Source: Puniceicoccales bacterium (GTDB lineage: Bacteria > Verrucomicrobiota > Verrucomicrobiia > Opitutales > JAIRKQ01). From it: a stretch of 64,000 bases of DNA. The DNA is taken from contig JAIRYE010000006.1 of the NCBI GenBank assembly GCA_031267915.1, positions 1 through 64,000 of the forward strand. The letters are read 5' to 3'. How positions within the stretch are numbered: position 1 is the stretch's first letter; each line of letters begins with the position of its first letter. The notes beneath the pieces are model-generated. The model was not told the origin of the DNA. It searched no databases and saw only the letters and a list, made by a program, of their open reading frames with translations. The position numbers and the translations under genes are program-made. Below, piece after piece: positions 43,927 through 52,733 of the stretch.

Positions 43927-43934
43927 AAAAATCT

Positions 43935-44840
43935 TTATTTTTTACAGATAAATGCTTCGGAGAACAGTGTTTCGCGGATCTGTGCCCCTATGTCCGCTAG
44001 ATTTCCGGGCGAGTGGGGAACAAAAACCACGTTTGATTTCGATTTGCTACCTATTTCCTTCAGCGTGTCAATGTACTGGATGAGCATGACCATTTCCATG
44101 ACAGTTGACGACTGAGCATCGGGGATTTGCTTCACAAATTCTTCAACGGAGTGCCCGAGCCCTTCGATGATGGCAGCGCGCTGACCGGCTATTCCTCGGC
44201 CATGTAAAATGTTTGATTCCGCTTCCGCTTCCGCCTGTTTTACGCGAATGATTTTTTCACTTTCCGCGCGCTCAGCTGCAGCCAGGCGCAGCCGCTGGGC
44301 GGTGTTAATTTCGTTCATCGCGGACTTAACATTGGCATCAGGATTAATATCAGTTATTAGCGCTTCAACGATTTCATAGCCAAAATTTTCCATCGTCTCC
44401 TTCAGATTCGATTTTATAGCGTTTGCGATGTCGTCCTTCTTCGAAAAAACATCGTCGAGAATTAGCAGCGGAACTTGCGCACGCACCAGATCGAAAACAA
44501 AAGATTTTATCTGTGACTGGTGGTCCTGCAGTGTGTAATATGCCTGAAAAACCTTTTCCTTTAGCACGCGATACTGGACAGCAACCGCCACAGTTACGAA
44601 CACATTATCCTGAGTTTTTGTTTCCACCTCCACGGATAGCTGATGAATTCTAAACGACAATCTGCTAGCGATTGAATCAATTCCGGGAATTCTCCACGAT
44701 AACCCCGGTTCCGCTATGCGATGAAACTTTCCCAGTCTTTCGATAACTGCGCATGTCTGCTGCTTCACCACAAAAAAACCACTGGTGACGACCACAACGA
44801 TAGCCATAGCAACTAGTCCGCAAAATACCTCTATATCCAT
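43935..44840 (-). CDS. SPFH/Band 7 domain membrane protein
   Basis: A 301-residue stomatin/prohibitin-like protein: an N-terminal membrane anchor (FCGLVAMAIVVVVTSGFFVV), then an SPFH domain with TKTQDNVFVTVAVAVQYRV and ETMENFGYEIVEALITDINPD, and a helical coiled-coil tail rich in AEAEAE (about 205-235). Such proteins form oligomers that organise membrane proteases; QmcA-like members are common in bacteria. I start at ATG 44840, since the six-codon longer frame begins with TTG. It is the last gene of the long minus-strand run. Confidence 0.9.
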   Translation of the reverse strand: MDIEVFCGLVAMAIVVVVTSGFFVVKQQTCAVIERLGKFHRIAEPGLSWRIPGIDSIASRLSFRIHQLSVEVETKTQDNVFVTVAVAVQYRVLKEKVFQAYYTLQDHQSQIKSFVFDLVRAQVPLLILDDVFSKKDDIANAIKSNLKETMENFGYEIVEALITDINPDANVKSAMNEINTAQRLRLAAAERAESEKIIRVKQAEAEAESNILHGRGIAGQRAAIIEGLGHSVEEFVKQIPDAQSSTVMEMVMLIQYIDTLKEIGSKSKSNVVFVPHSPGNLADIGAQIRETLFSEAFICKK

Positions 44841-44888
44841 GGAGATCAAGCTGCCCAAAAGTTAACACCTGTCAACAAAAAGCTATTT

Positions 44889-45422
44889 TTAATTTTTACC
44901 AACCAATACAAGAGAGGGCAGGGAAATATTTTGAAAATATTTTTGCAAATTTTGAATGAGCATGGCGGTTGCAAGTGCATCGAATAGCGCACAGTGAAAT
45001 TTTCTTTGCCACGGAAGGCAATATTTCTCCGAGAATTTTACTAATTCGGAATGCAATTCGAAGGCAAAAATTAGATCCTCCAGTTCGTAGGATTTCAAAT
45101 TTTTGAATAGCTCTCTGTGGATAACTTTTGTGTCCACCCAGGGTCCCCAGGAAAGAGTTGTTGTTTCATCTGTGAATACCGGAACTTGTCCCGGAGATGC
45201 CCAGTAGTGGCGCAAGAGCCCATCTTCAATCTGTGCAGAGTGAGCTGCAAATAACCCAGTTCTGCGTAGATTGAGAAAATATTCCAGGTGGTCATTGAAA
45301 GTGTTTTGGCAGATCTCAGTGTGGGTGGAAATTATTTCAAAATTTTGCAGCGTTACCACTCCGAATTCGGAAATCCCTAGGTTTTTGTTCCCCTCGAAAT
45401 CGATGACATGGCAGATGCTCAT
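44889..45422 (-). CDS. DnaQ-like 3'-5' exonuclease
   Basis: A 177-residue protein with a DEDDh exonuclease outline. Asp8 and Glu10 in VIDFEG are the first metal ligands, and HCALFDALATAMLI near residue 145 carries the last His and Asp of the motif. The middle motif (AAHSAQIEDGLL) is less conserved. Related proteins proofread for DNA polymerase III (epsilon) or degrade small nucleic acids. I use ATG 45422 because GAGGTG is placed four bases before it; the upstream GTG extension overlaps LptF/G coding. It overlaps no other gene and follows the LptF/G gene. Confidence 0.8.
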   Translation of the reverse strand: MSICHVIDFEGNKNLGISEFGVVTLQNFEIISTHTEICQNTFNDHLEYFLNLRRTGLFAAHSAQIEDGLLRHYWASPGQVPVFTDETTTLSWGPWVDTKVIHRELFKNLKSYELEDLIFAFELHSELVKFSEKYCLPWQRKFHCALFDALATAMLIQNLQKYFQNISLPSLVLVGKN

Positions 45423-45430
45423 TTTACACC

Positions 45431-46516
45431 TCACATGGCCGTTCGGAATAATCTTGCCACTGGCAATAGCATCAGTACACCTGGTCCCCAGGCAGCAATT
45501 GCTGGAGAAAGGGCTCCGCCGCTTCCCAGTGTGGCGAAAATTGTTTCGACGGAAAAGAATAGCACTAAAAGCCCCAGCGCCTTAACCAGAGTTCCAAATT
45601 GCTCAATTCTGGTCCCAATTGTGGCGAATGAGATTGCAAAAAATAAAATAATCAGGCAGTTGGCGGCATTGGCAAATGTTTTGTGAATTTTTACTCTAAA
45701 TCCATTGACCACACCTCCTTTGCCACCGTATTTTAAGAGATTTACGGTCTCAGGGAATGACAAATTATTTCTTTTTTTCACGGAAGCTATCATTGTTCTT
45801 GGATCTTCCGTCAGCAATGGGAAATCTTTTTCGGCAAATGATTCAGATTTTATCGCCACTCCGGTTAATGGATCCAGGGTTGTCACGTTGCAATTTGTAA
45901 AGTGCCAACATTTTTCAGTGGGGGAAAAATTAGCGAGCGTTGCGAAGATTCGTAGCTTTTCCCTATTCTCTTCGTCGCAGCAAATGACAGTTATTTCTTT
46001 CCCAATGCAGGACAACTTGTCAAGTCTCTGGAAAAACCATATTCTGTTGTCCAAATGATTATAGAAGCCAATTTTACTCTCCTCGGTGTTATACCCTGCT
46101 CGGGCGTCAATTTGAATTCTAAATGCCGTCGTGTAGTCGATTGCCATTGGGACGAGCAGCGCTTCAGCAATTAAATTCAGCACAGCCAGAATTATTCCCC
46201 CGGCGATGATGGGTTTCGCTATTGTCAAAATATTCATGCCGGAGCATTTCATAGCTGTGATTTCATTTCTCTTGTGCAGTTGTCCAAGGACAAATAGTGT
46301 GGCCACAAACATGGCAATTGGGGTGACCAGTGCGTGGAACGAAGTTGCCAAAACCGCGTAGTATTTCACTACTTCCACCAGAGAGGCCTTCGCTTTCAGG
46401 CAGTAGGCAAAATTTTTATACACATCCTCCAGTAGCAGCAAACATGTTATCACCAGGTGTGAGCACAGCAGTGCGGAGAACCATTCGCGCAGCACGTATC
46501 GATTCAATAGCCTCAT
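45431..46516 (-). CDS. LPS export permease LptF/LptG (YjgP/YjgQ family)
   Basis: A 361-residue inner-membrane protein with three hydrophobic segments at the N-terminal third, a large periplasmic beta-jellyroll-like domain (about 120-260), and three more helices at the end. NRYVLREWFSALL near the start and LYYAVLAT.., HKRNEITAMKCSGMN near residue 80 are typical of the family. With LptB it drives LPS transport to the outer membrane. LptF and LptG cannot be told apart by eye. Only one copy is in the window. It is followed by the exonuclease and preceded by the GNAT gene five bases away. Confidence 0.9.
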   Translation of the reverse strand: MRLLNRYVLREWFSALLCSHLVITCLLLLEDVYKNFAYCLKAKASLVEVVKYYAVLATSFHALVTPIAMFVATLFVLGQLHKRNEITAMKCSGMNILTIAKPIIAGGIILAVLNLIAEALLVPMAIDYTTAFRIQIDARAGYNTEESKIGFYNHLDNRIWFFQRLDKLSCIGKEITVICCDEENREKLRIFATLANFSPTEKCWHFTNCNVTTLDPLTGVAIKSESFAEKDFPLLTEDPRTMIASVKKRNNLSFPETVNLLKYGGKGGVVNGFRVKIHKTFANAANCLIILFFAISFATIGTRIEQFGTLVKALGLLVLFFSVETIFATLGSGGALSPAIAAWGPGVLMLLPVARLFRTAM

Positions 46517-46521
46517 TTGGC

Positions 46522-47121
46522 CTAGTATATGCCATTTTTTTTCATGGCAAGATATTCATTTTGCAATATGCTGTAGGATATCACGTCTTCAAACTTTCCA
46601 AGGCGTTTCAGCGATTCCCTAATAACCCCTTCGAAAACGAATCCACATTTTGCAATTACTTTCTTTGACGCAATGCCGCCTGCGCGGTGGGTAATGTACA
46701 GTCTGTGCATTTTCAAATCTTCAAAAACGTGTATTACTGTGCGTTTAGCAGCCTCGGTGCAATACCCATTGTTCCAGTGGTCGGCATTTATCCAGTAGTG
46801 CATCTCGCAGCCTTCCTGCTCTCTGCTTATGCTCAGGCCCATTGTCCCTATGAAAGTTTCGGTTTTTGGGTCGCATATTGCCCAGTAGCAGCAGGAATCA
46901 TTTGCCATTCCATAGTTCACATTGCGTGTCCAATTTTCAGCCATTTCCATGGTGTATGGATGCGGCGTGTAAGATAAATTGTTGCAGACACGCTCGTCAT
47001 TCACGCTGCTTTGAATGTGCGCCACATCTCCCACGCATATGGGCCGCAGCAGCAAACGGGAAGAATGCAAGAAGGGAGCCTTTTTGAGGCCAGATAGCCA
47101 CGAATCAACCAATGCTCCCAT
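46522..47121 (-). CDS. GNAT-family N-acetyltransferase (RimJ/RimL-like)
   Basis: A 199-residue acetyltransferase. After a short leader it shows the RimJ-type start SRLLLRPICVGDVAHIQ, a FIGTMGLS strand, an HYWINADHWNNGYCTEAAKRTV acetyl-CoA loop (Q/RxxGxG/A altered to WNNGYC) and a C-terminal AKCGFVFEGVIRESL motif. Substrates include N-terminal alanine or serine of ribosomal proteins, but it could act on antibiotics or other amines. Five bases separate it from the LptF/G gene. Confidence 0.88.
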   Translation of the reverse strand: MGALVDSWLSGLKKAPFLHSSRLLLRPICVGDVAHIQSSVNDERVCNNLSYTPHPYTMEMAENWTRNVNYGMANDSCCYWAICDPKTETFIGTMGLSISREQEGCEMHYWINADHWNNGYCTEAAKRTVIHVFEDLKMHRLYITHRAGGIASKKVIAKCGFVFEGVIRESLKRLGKFEDVISYSILQNEYLAMKKNGIY

Positions 47122-47136
47122 GAGTTTCTTTCCCCG

Positions 47137-47625
47137 TCAGGCACTTAGCACTCCAAAATCAGGCGTTGAAACTCCTGTATCCTCAGTTATCCTAATTCCT
47201 CCGCCCTGCTGCAATTTTGGATATTCCGATGCCCAGTACTCAACCGCATTGACAAAATCTTCCATGCGTTCGTATAGTCGCTCTTCGTCAAACATTGCAA
47301 TGGGAACAATTTCTTTTATTATTATGGTGTCCGCGTCGTCCCCATCGGCTGCCTGTAGAAGCAGTCTAGATCCTGCCGTACCGGCCCAAAAAAAATTATC
47401 TTCCAATAATTTTTTATAGGCTTCCAGCGAATTTTTTTCGAGATCTCCAATGGTGGACGTTAGGATAAACTCATCCTTTACTTCGTCAAATATGCACGTC
47501 ACGTGAAATTTTTGATCAAAGAGTAAATAAGTTTCATTTTTTTCATTAAGTTTCAATGACTCTAACTTTAACCTCGACGCGAGATTACTTAATGCATCAT
47601 CAACTTTTGTTCTGCTACCGCTCAT
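47137..47625 (-). CDS. CesT/SycE-like type III secretion chaperone
   Basis: A 162-residue acidic protein with the CesT-type chaperone outline: an N-terminal helix (DDALSNLASRLKL), strands with FHVTCIFDEV and FILTSTIGDL, a helix with LLEDNFFWAGTAGSRLLLQ, and a C-terminal helix around MEDFVNAVEYWASEYP. Type III chaperones hold effectors unfolded for export. The ATG has AAGGATTAAT in front, a good site. No type III apparatus or effector is adjacent; neighbours are GNAT and the MIP18 gene. The fold match is by eye and not confirmed. Confidence 0.65.
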   Translation of the reverse strand: MSGSRTKVDDALSNLASRLKLESLKLNEKNETYLLFDQKFHVTCIFDEVKDEFILTSTIGDLEKNSLEAYKKLLEDNFFWAGTAGSRLLLQAADGDDADTIIIKEIVPIAMFDEERLYERMEDFVNAVEYWASEYPKLQQGGGIRITEDTGVSTPDFGVLSA

Positions 47626-47690
47626 ATTAATCCTTAGAATGTTGGGTATGCTAAAAAATTTTTGTAAAAAAGCAAGCTTTCTATTTTTTT

Positions 47691-48029
47691 TTAGAGTAAT
47701 CCGAGTTGCATTTTCCCTTCAGCCGTCATCATGTCAATGTTCCAGGGAGGATCAAAAACAAACCTTACTTCAGCTTTGGAACATTTTCCAGTATTTGTGA
47801 TCGCAAATTTTATTTCATCGGCTATTTCATCCGCGAGGGGGCAGGCTGGAGATGTTAGTGTCATTTCAATGCCTACTTCAAATTTTCCGTTGGCGTAATT
47901 TTGCAGATCCACTGCATAAATCATGCCCAAATCGACGACATTGACGCCGATTTCAGGATCTTGGACGCTTTTCAGAACATCCCAGAAATATTCTGTCATG
48001 CAGGAAATATTGTCACTGGAATTTGTCAT
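47691..48029 (-). CDS. MIP18/SufT-family iron-sulfur assembly protein
   Basis: A 112-residue DUF59 protein. It has the DPEIGVNVVDLGMIYAV motif, TLTSPACPLAD with the reactive Cys, and the VRFVFDPPWNIDMMT ending, all diagnostic. Members help mature Fe-S proteins (SufT, PaaD). No suf or nif genes are in the window. The stop and the following hisS start overlap slightly (48026-48029). Confidence 0.92.
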   Translation of the reverse strand: MTNSSDNISCMTEYFWDVLKSVQDPEIGVNVVDLGMIYAVDLQNYANGKFEVGIEMTLTSPACPLADEIADEIKFAITNTGKCSKAEVRFVFDPPWNIDMMTAEGKMQLGLL

Positions 48030-49330
48030 TGGGAAATTACTTCGATGATTCTGGGGAATTCGACGAGCTCTTCGCTGCGCAGTGCCATATTTTTTACCAC
48101 AGCGCAGCTGGCATCTGCCTCAGTTTCTCCAAAAATAATTGCATACTTTGCTCCTGCCTGTGTGGCTGCCTTTAATTGCCTAGAGAATGGAGCTGGAGCC
48201 AGGCAATAGTCAACGCCCACGCTATTTTCACGCAGGAGCATCATCTCTCGCATGGCAACTGCTGCTGTTTTTTTGGTGTAAACAATGAAGCAGTGGATGC
48301 TTTTCAGCAGCTTCGGAGTGAGATTTTTTTCCTCCAATATCTTGCCAAGCGTAACATCTCCAATCGCAAATCCCACGGCCGAGAGGTTCGCATATCCCAA
48401 TTTTCCTATTAGGTCGTCGTATCTGCCGCCGCCGGCTAGTGCACGGGATTGCCCGGAGCGTTCGAATATTTCAAAAACAAATCCCGTGTAGTAAGCCAAC
48501 CCGCGGACTATGCCGAAATCTATGCTCACGAAATCCAGCAATCCGAATGAATCGAGGCGAGCCAGCAGTTGCGCAAACTCTTCAATCCGAGCGTTTACTG
48601 CTGCGCTCGGCACTTTAAATTCTTCGAAAAATTTTCGCAAACCTTCCAGCGAATGGATGCTTTTCAAATTTTTTATGTCTCCCAAAATTTTTTCTCCCAT
48701 GGATGGACAAACCTTTTCGAGAGCTTCCATTGACTTCGCTTCCTCCTCGCGTTCAAGCTTGTCAATTATTCCGAGAATGGCGAGCATGCAATTTTCATCG
48801 CAAGTATGCTGTTTGATGAATAGCATCCACAGTTGCCTGTCGCTTAGGCGCAGGTGGAAATCGTTGCATGTTAGCCCGAAATTTCTCAGTGTTTGAATCG
48901 CCAGAGCTATGATTTCCGCATCCGCCTCGATGGAATCATCTCCCAGCAGGTCGGCATTGAATTGGTAGAATGAGCGCAGGCGGCCCTTCTGCGGACGTTC
49001 ATAGCGGAACTGTTCGCCGACGCTGAACCATTTTATTGGTTTTTTCATGGATTGAGCTCTGCTTCCAACCATTCTAGCCAGCGATGGAGTCAATTCTGGG
49101 CGTAGGGAAATTTGCCGCCCTCCCTTGTCTTCAAAATTGAACAGCTGCGTGATGATTTCGCTTCCGGACTTCGCCGTGAATAATTCGGTTGGTTCGACTA
49201 TTGGAGCGTCGTATTCTTCAAATCCAAATGTTTCAGCTGTCCGGCGGAAGCAGTTGAAAATGAAATTTCTCAGTGCGCAATCTTCGGGATAGAACTCGCG
49301 AAATCCAGGCAGCGATTGAAAAACAGACAT
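48026..49330 (-). CDS. hisS: Histidyl-tRNA synthetase
   Basis: A 434-residue class IIa aminoacyl-tRNA synthetase. It has motif 1 region GFREFYPEDC, SLRPELTPSLARMV, motif 2 KWFSVGEQFRYERPQKGRLRSFYQFN, and the HisA-type GLAYYTGFVFEIF and GGGRYDDLIG. I use ATG 49330; six longer codons begin with TTG. It lies behind proS and serS, forming three class IIa synthetases in a row. Confidence 0.95.
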   Translation of the reverse strand: MSVFQSLPGFREFYPEDCALRNFIFNCFRRTAETFGFEEYDAPIVEPTELFTAKSGSEIITQLFNFEDKGGRQISLRPELTPSLARMVGSRAQSMKKPIKWFSVGEQFRYERPQKGRLRSFYQFNADLLGDDSIEADAEIIALAIQTLRNFGLTCNDFHLRLSDRQLWMLFIKQHTCDENCMLAILGIIDKLEREEEAKSMEALEKVCPSMGEKILGDIKNLKSIHSLEGLRKFFEEFKVPSAAVNARIEEFAQLLARLDSFGLLDFVSIDFGIVRGLAYYTGFVFEIFERSGQSRALAGGGRYDDLIGKLGYANLSAVGFAIGDVTLGKILEEKNLTPKLLKSIHCFIVYTKKTAAVAMREMMLLRENSVGVDYCLAPAPFSRQLKAATQAGAKYAIIFGETEADASCAVVKNMALRSEELVEFPRIIEVISQ

Positions 49331-49373
49331 GCAATACCTATGAAGCAAAGTGAAAAATTTTCAATGCAAAAAG

Positions 49374-50894
49374 CTAGTAGCTCTTTGCCCAGATAACTTT
49401 TTGTTCGCTCGGTTTTCCAGTAAAAATGCAGGCCCCAGATTCGGTTTCGGAGAATGGCAGGCAGCGGATGGTAACGCCGAATTTGGCCTTCATTTCCTCC
49501 GCGATGGAATTGTCGCCACACCAGTGCGCATATGCGAATCCGGAATTTTTCCCGGCGAAAAATTCAAACAGTTCCTCCCGCGTCTGCACATGCCTAGAAT
49601 TTTCTTTTCTGTATTTTTTAGCTCGCTGGAAGAGATTTGCCTGAATACTCTCAAGAATTTGCGCAGCAGAGGCAACGAATTCGCCGCGGGGGATTAAATC
49701 CACATCCTTCGGCGCCCGGTCACGCCTGTGGACGCAAATGGTATCGCTCTCAATGTCTCGCATGCCAATTTCCAGGCGAATGGGGACGCCTTTCTTTATC
49801 CATTCCCAGGATTTATCTCCGCCGCGGATGTTGCGGGTGTCGATTTCCAGGCGCAACTTTTCCCCATGAAATATCACTGATCCCAATTTTTCCACGAGAT
49901 TTTCGCAGTACTCCATGACTTGCCGCTGTGAATCTTCCCTGTGAATCGGAAGAATTACTATTTGAAGCGGCGACAGCTGGGGTGGAAGAATTAGGCCATC
50001 ATCATCGGAATGCGTCATGATCAGTCCACCGATTAGGCGCGTAGTAACGCCCCATGACGTCGTCCATCCAAACTCTTCCCGTCCATTTTCGCTGGTGAAT
50101 TTTATGTTCGATGCTCTGGCGAAATTTTGTCCCAGGAAGTGTGATGTGCCGGCCTGGAGAGCTTTCCCGTCCTGCATCATTGCTTCGAATGTAAACGTCG
50201 ATACTGCCCCCGGGAATTTTTCTGCTTCGGACTTTTTCCCGCAAATCACTGGCATTGCCATGCAATCCTCAGCAAAGATCCTATAGCATTCCAACATGTC
50301 GAGTGCTACCTGCTGTGCCTCTTCGCTCGTTGCATGGACTGTATGGCCTTCCTGCCAGAGAAATTCCGTCGTTCGCAGAAACATTCGCGGACGCATTTCC
50401 CAGCGCACGACATTTGCCCACTGGTTGATTTTTAGAGGAAGGTCGCGATAGGACTGTATCCACTTGGCAAACATTTCTCCGATGATTGTTTCCGAAGTTG
50501 GGCGAATGATCAGCGGCTCATCCAGTGGTGAAGTTGGTTCCAAGCCGCCCTTGCCGTCCGGCTGCAGATGCGTGTGAGTGACGATTGCACATTCTTTGGC
50601 GAAACCTTCCACGTGTTCCGCCTCCTTTTCAAAATATTTCAGGGGTATAAGTAATGGGAAGTAGGCATTTTTGTGTCCCATTGCCTTGAACATCCCGTCG
50701 AGGCGCTTCTGAATGAGTTCCCAGATGGCATATCCCCAGGGGCGAATCACCATGCATCCGCGAACCGGACTGTTGTCCGCCAAACTTGCAGCCTGTATTA
50801 CCTGCTGGTACCATTCGGGGAAATTTTCAGCCCTCGTCGGAGATATTGCATTTTTTTTTGGTGCATTTGCCTGAGCCTGTTGATTCGCAGTCAT
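49374..50894 (-). CDS. proS: Prolyl-tRNA synthetase, archaeal/eukaryote-like type
   Basis: A 506-residue class IIa synthetase of the shorter type without the INS editing insertion that is found in archaea, eukaryotes and part of bacteria. It has RPTSET, WANVVRWEMRPRMFLRTTEFLWQEGHT (motif 2), GGLIMTHSDDDGLILPP (motif 3), and a C-terminal domain ending in Tyr (WAKSY). The start at ATG 50894 drops eight codons that begin with TTG. It lies upstream of hisS. Confidence 0.95.
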   Translation of the reverse strand: MTANQQAQANAPKKNAISPTRAENFPEWYQQVIQAASLADNSPVRGCMVIRPWGYAIWELIQKRLDGMFKAMGHKNAYFPLLIPLKYFEKEAEHVEGFAKECAIVTHTHLQPDGKGGLEPTSPLDEPLIIRPTSETIIGEMFAKWIQSYRDLPLKINQWANVVRWEMRPRMFLRTTEFLWQEGHTVHATSEEAQQVALDMLECYRIFAEDCMAMPVICGKKSEAEKFPGAVSTFTFEAMMQDGKALQAGTSHFLGQNFARASNIKFTSENGREEFGWTTSWGVTTRLIGGLIMTHSDDDGLILPPQLSPLQIVILPIHREDSQRQVMEYCENLVEKLGSVIFHGEKLRLEIDTRNIRGGDKSWEWIKKGVPIRLEIGMRDIESDTICVHRRDRAPKDVDLIPRGEFVASAAQILESIQANLFQRAKKYRKENSRHVQTREELFEFFAGKNSGFAYAHWCGDNSIAEEMKAKFGVTIRCLPFSETESGACIFTGKPSEQKVIWAKSY

Positions 50895-51082
50895 GAAGTC
50901 GGTGACATTTACGCGCAAGCGAGGGAAGTTTCAACATAAAAATAATCTACCCCGGGAAAAATCGTAGGATACTCATTCACTTTTTCCGAATAGTCAATTC
51001 GATGACTTGCCTTTGGAAATTATTCGCGAAATTTTATGTTTTGCGGTTCGAATTCCGGTGAGTTATTTTTCATTTTCAGAAC

Positions 51083-52360
51083 CTAGGGCATTGGAAATTT
51101 GAGAAAATTATTTCCAATGTGTGGCACCAGGATCTCAGGTATGGCGATGGAAAGATCTTTTTGCAGATTATTTTCCAGAATTGCTGCCAACACGCGTGGA
51201 ATTGCCAAGCCAGATCCATTCAGCGTGTGCACGTAATGCGCCTTGCCATCCGCCTTTGAGTGAAATTTTATTCCCCCGCGGCGTGCCTGAAAATCCGTAA
51301 AATTGCTGCAGCTGGAAACTTCAAGCCAGCGTTTTTGTCCGCCAGCCCAAACTTCGAGATCGTATTGTTTTGAATGGGCAAATCCAATGTCTCCGGTGCA
51401 AATGGATAGCACGCGGTATGGGATTTCGAGCTTTTGCAAAATTCTTTCCGCATCTGCTCTGAGCTTTTCCAGCTCATTGAAGCTTTCGCTGGGACAGACA
51501 AGTTTTACCAATTCAACTTTGTCAAATTGGTGCAGGCGATTCAGTCCGCGAACGTCTTTGCCCCAGCTTCCCGCCTCTCGGCGGAAACATGGCGTATGTC
51601 CGCAGCAGAGAATTGGCAAATCATCGTCGCCTAAGATTTCATCGCGGAAAAAATTTGTCAGCGGGACTTCTGCCGTTGGTATGCAGTAGAGATTATCCCC
51701 GGTGACGTGGTACATCATACCCTCTTTATCAGGCAATTGCCCGGTTGCTGTGGCGCTCGCTGGATTGACTAAAATCGGGCACAGAAATTCTGTGTAGCCA
51801 TTACTTTTGGCTTCATCCAGGAAAAAAGCCAGCAGTGCTCGCACCAAACGTGCCATGTCTCCGATGTAGAATGGAAATCCAGCTCCCGACACTTTTACCC
51901 CCCGTGGAAAGTCTATGGCTTTGGAGAACCAGGGAATATCGTAGTGTGGCATTGCGAATTCGGAAATTCCACCAGTGGGTTCCCAGGAGGAAATTGCAAC
52001 GTTATCCTTCTCTGTCTTCCCGATTGGCACGGATTCGTGGGGAACATTTGGAATTGACAGATAGAGAGATTTCCACTCCCCATCAATCTCCCGAATCTTT
52101 GCCTCCGACTCCTTAACCTTCAGAGAAAGCTCTCTCAAACTTGCCACGGCATCTAGAAATTCTCTGGAACCTTTTTGGAGCGCAGCAATTTTATCGCTGG
52201 CAACATTTTGTTCAGCCCGCATCGCCTCGAACTTTGCCACATATTCCCGGCGTTTGCAATCGACACTTAGAAATTTATCAATGTCGCAGTGAAACTTCTT
52301 CCTGCTGACACCATTTTTTATGGCATCACTATTCCTGCGCAAATCTTCCAGAGATAACAT
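51083..52360 (-). CDS. serS: Seryl-tRNA synthetase
   Basis: A 425-residue class IIa synthetase. The N-terminal antiparallel coiled coil (about 30-105) binds the long variable arm of tRNASer. The catalytic core shows PTAEVPLTNFF, CFRREAGSWGKDVRGLNRLHQFDKVE (motif 2), LEVSSCSNFTDFQARR, and the motif 3 region with HTLNGSGLAIPRVLAAILEN. It is preceded by rpmB with a gap of about 60 bases. Confidence 0.96.
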   Translation of the reverse strand: MLSLEDLRRNSDAIKNGVSRKKFHCDIDKFLSVDCKRREYVAKFEAMRAEQNVASDKIAALQKGSREFLDAVASLRELSLKVKESEAKIREIDGEWKSLYLSIPNVPHESVPIGKTEKDNVAISSWEPTGGISEFAMPHYDIPWFSKAIDFPRGVKVSGAGFPFYIGDMARLVRALLAFFLDEAKSNGYTEFLCPILVNPASATATGQLPDKEGMMYHVTGDNLYCIPTAEVPLTNFFRDEILGDDDLPILCCGHTPCFRREAGSWGKDVRGLNRLHQFDKVELVKLVCPSESFNELEKLRADAERILQKLEIPYRVLSICTGDIGFAHSKQYDLEVWAGGQKRWLEVSSCSNFTDFQARRGGIKFHSKADGKAHYVHTLNGSGLAIPRVLAAILENNLQKDLSIAIPEILVPHIGNNFLKFPMP

Positions 52361-52420
52361 CAAAGCACTCCATTGTAGGTAAAGGCTACCCGACGCTTTC
52401 AGCCAGTTCTCAGTTCTGCT

Positions 52421-52657
52421 CTAGGATACAACCTTTTGCACCAATCCAGCTTTAATAGCTTTTACCGATACCCAAACGCGCTTGACCTGTCCACTGGACA
52501 AGAGGATGCGAATGTGCTGCAAGTTTGGCTTAAACAGGCGTTTTGTCCTTTTTACCACGTGTGTTCCGATTCCTCCGCTTACTTTGGATTGCCCTCTTCG
52601 TATGATGCGGCACCCCACGGATCGACGCTTCCCAGTCACTATGCAAATTCTAGCCAT
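52421..52657 (-). CDS. rpmB: 50S ribosomal protein L28
   Basis: A 78-residue basic protein: MARICIVTGKRRSVGCRIIR, then a Lys/Arg-rich middle KRTKRLFKPNLQ, and the L28 tail RVWVSVKAIKAGLVQKV. I use ATG 52657 since the longer frame adds a hydrophobic leader with no ribosome binding support. It sits between serS and uppP. Confidence 0.92.
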   Translation of the reverse strand: MARICIVTGKRRSVGCRIIRRGQSKVSGGIGTHVVKRTKRLFKPNLQHIRILLSSGQVKRVWVSVKAIKAGLVQKVVS

Positions 52658-52733
52658 TACTCGTCCAACAGGTAATAGATAAAAGGCGAAAATCAAGAAG
52701 TTTTTGCGGTAAAATTTTTACCTGACGATTAAA

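Noticed and set aside
51035-51065. GGTTCGAATTCC-like segment resembling a tRNA T-arm
   Set aside because: No acceptor, D or anticodon arm can be folded around it.
52709-52723. GGTAAA-TTTACC near-palindrome downstream of uppP as a terminator
   Set aside because: A/T-rich six-pair stem without following T-run; more likely chance.
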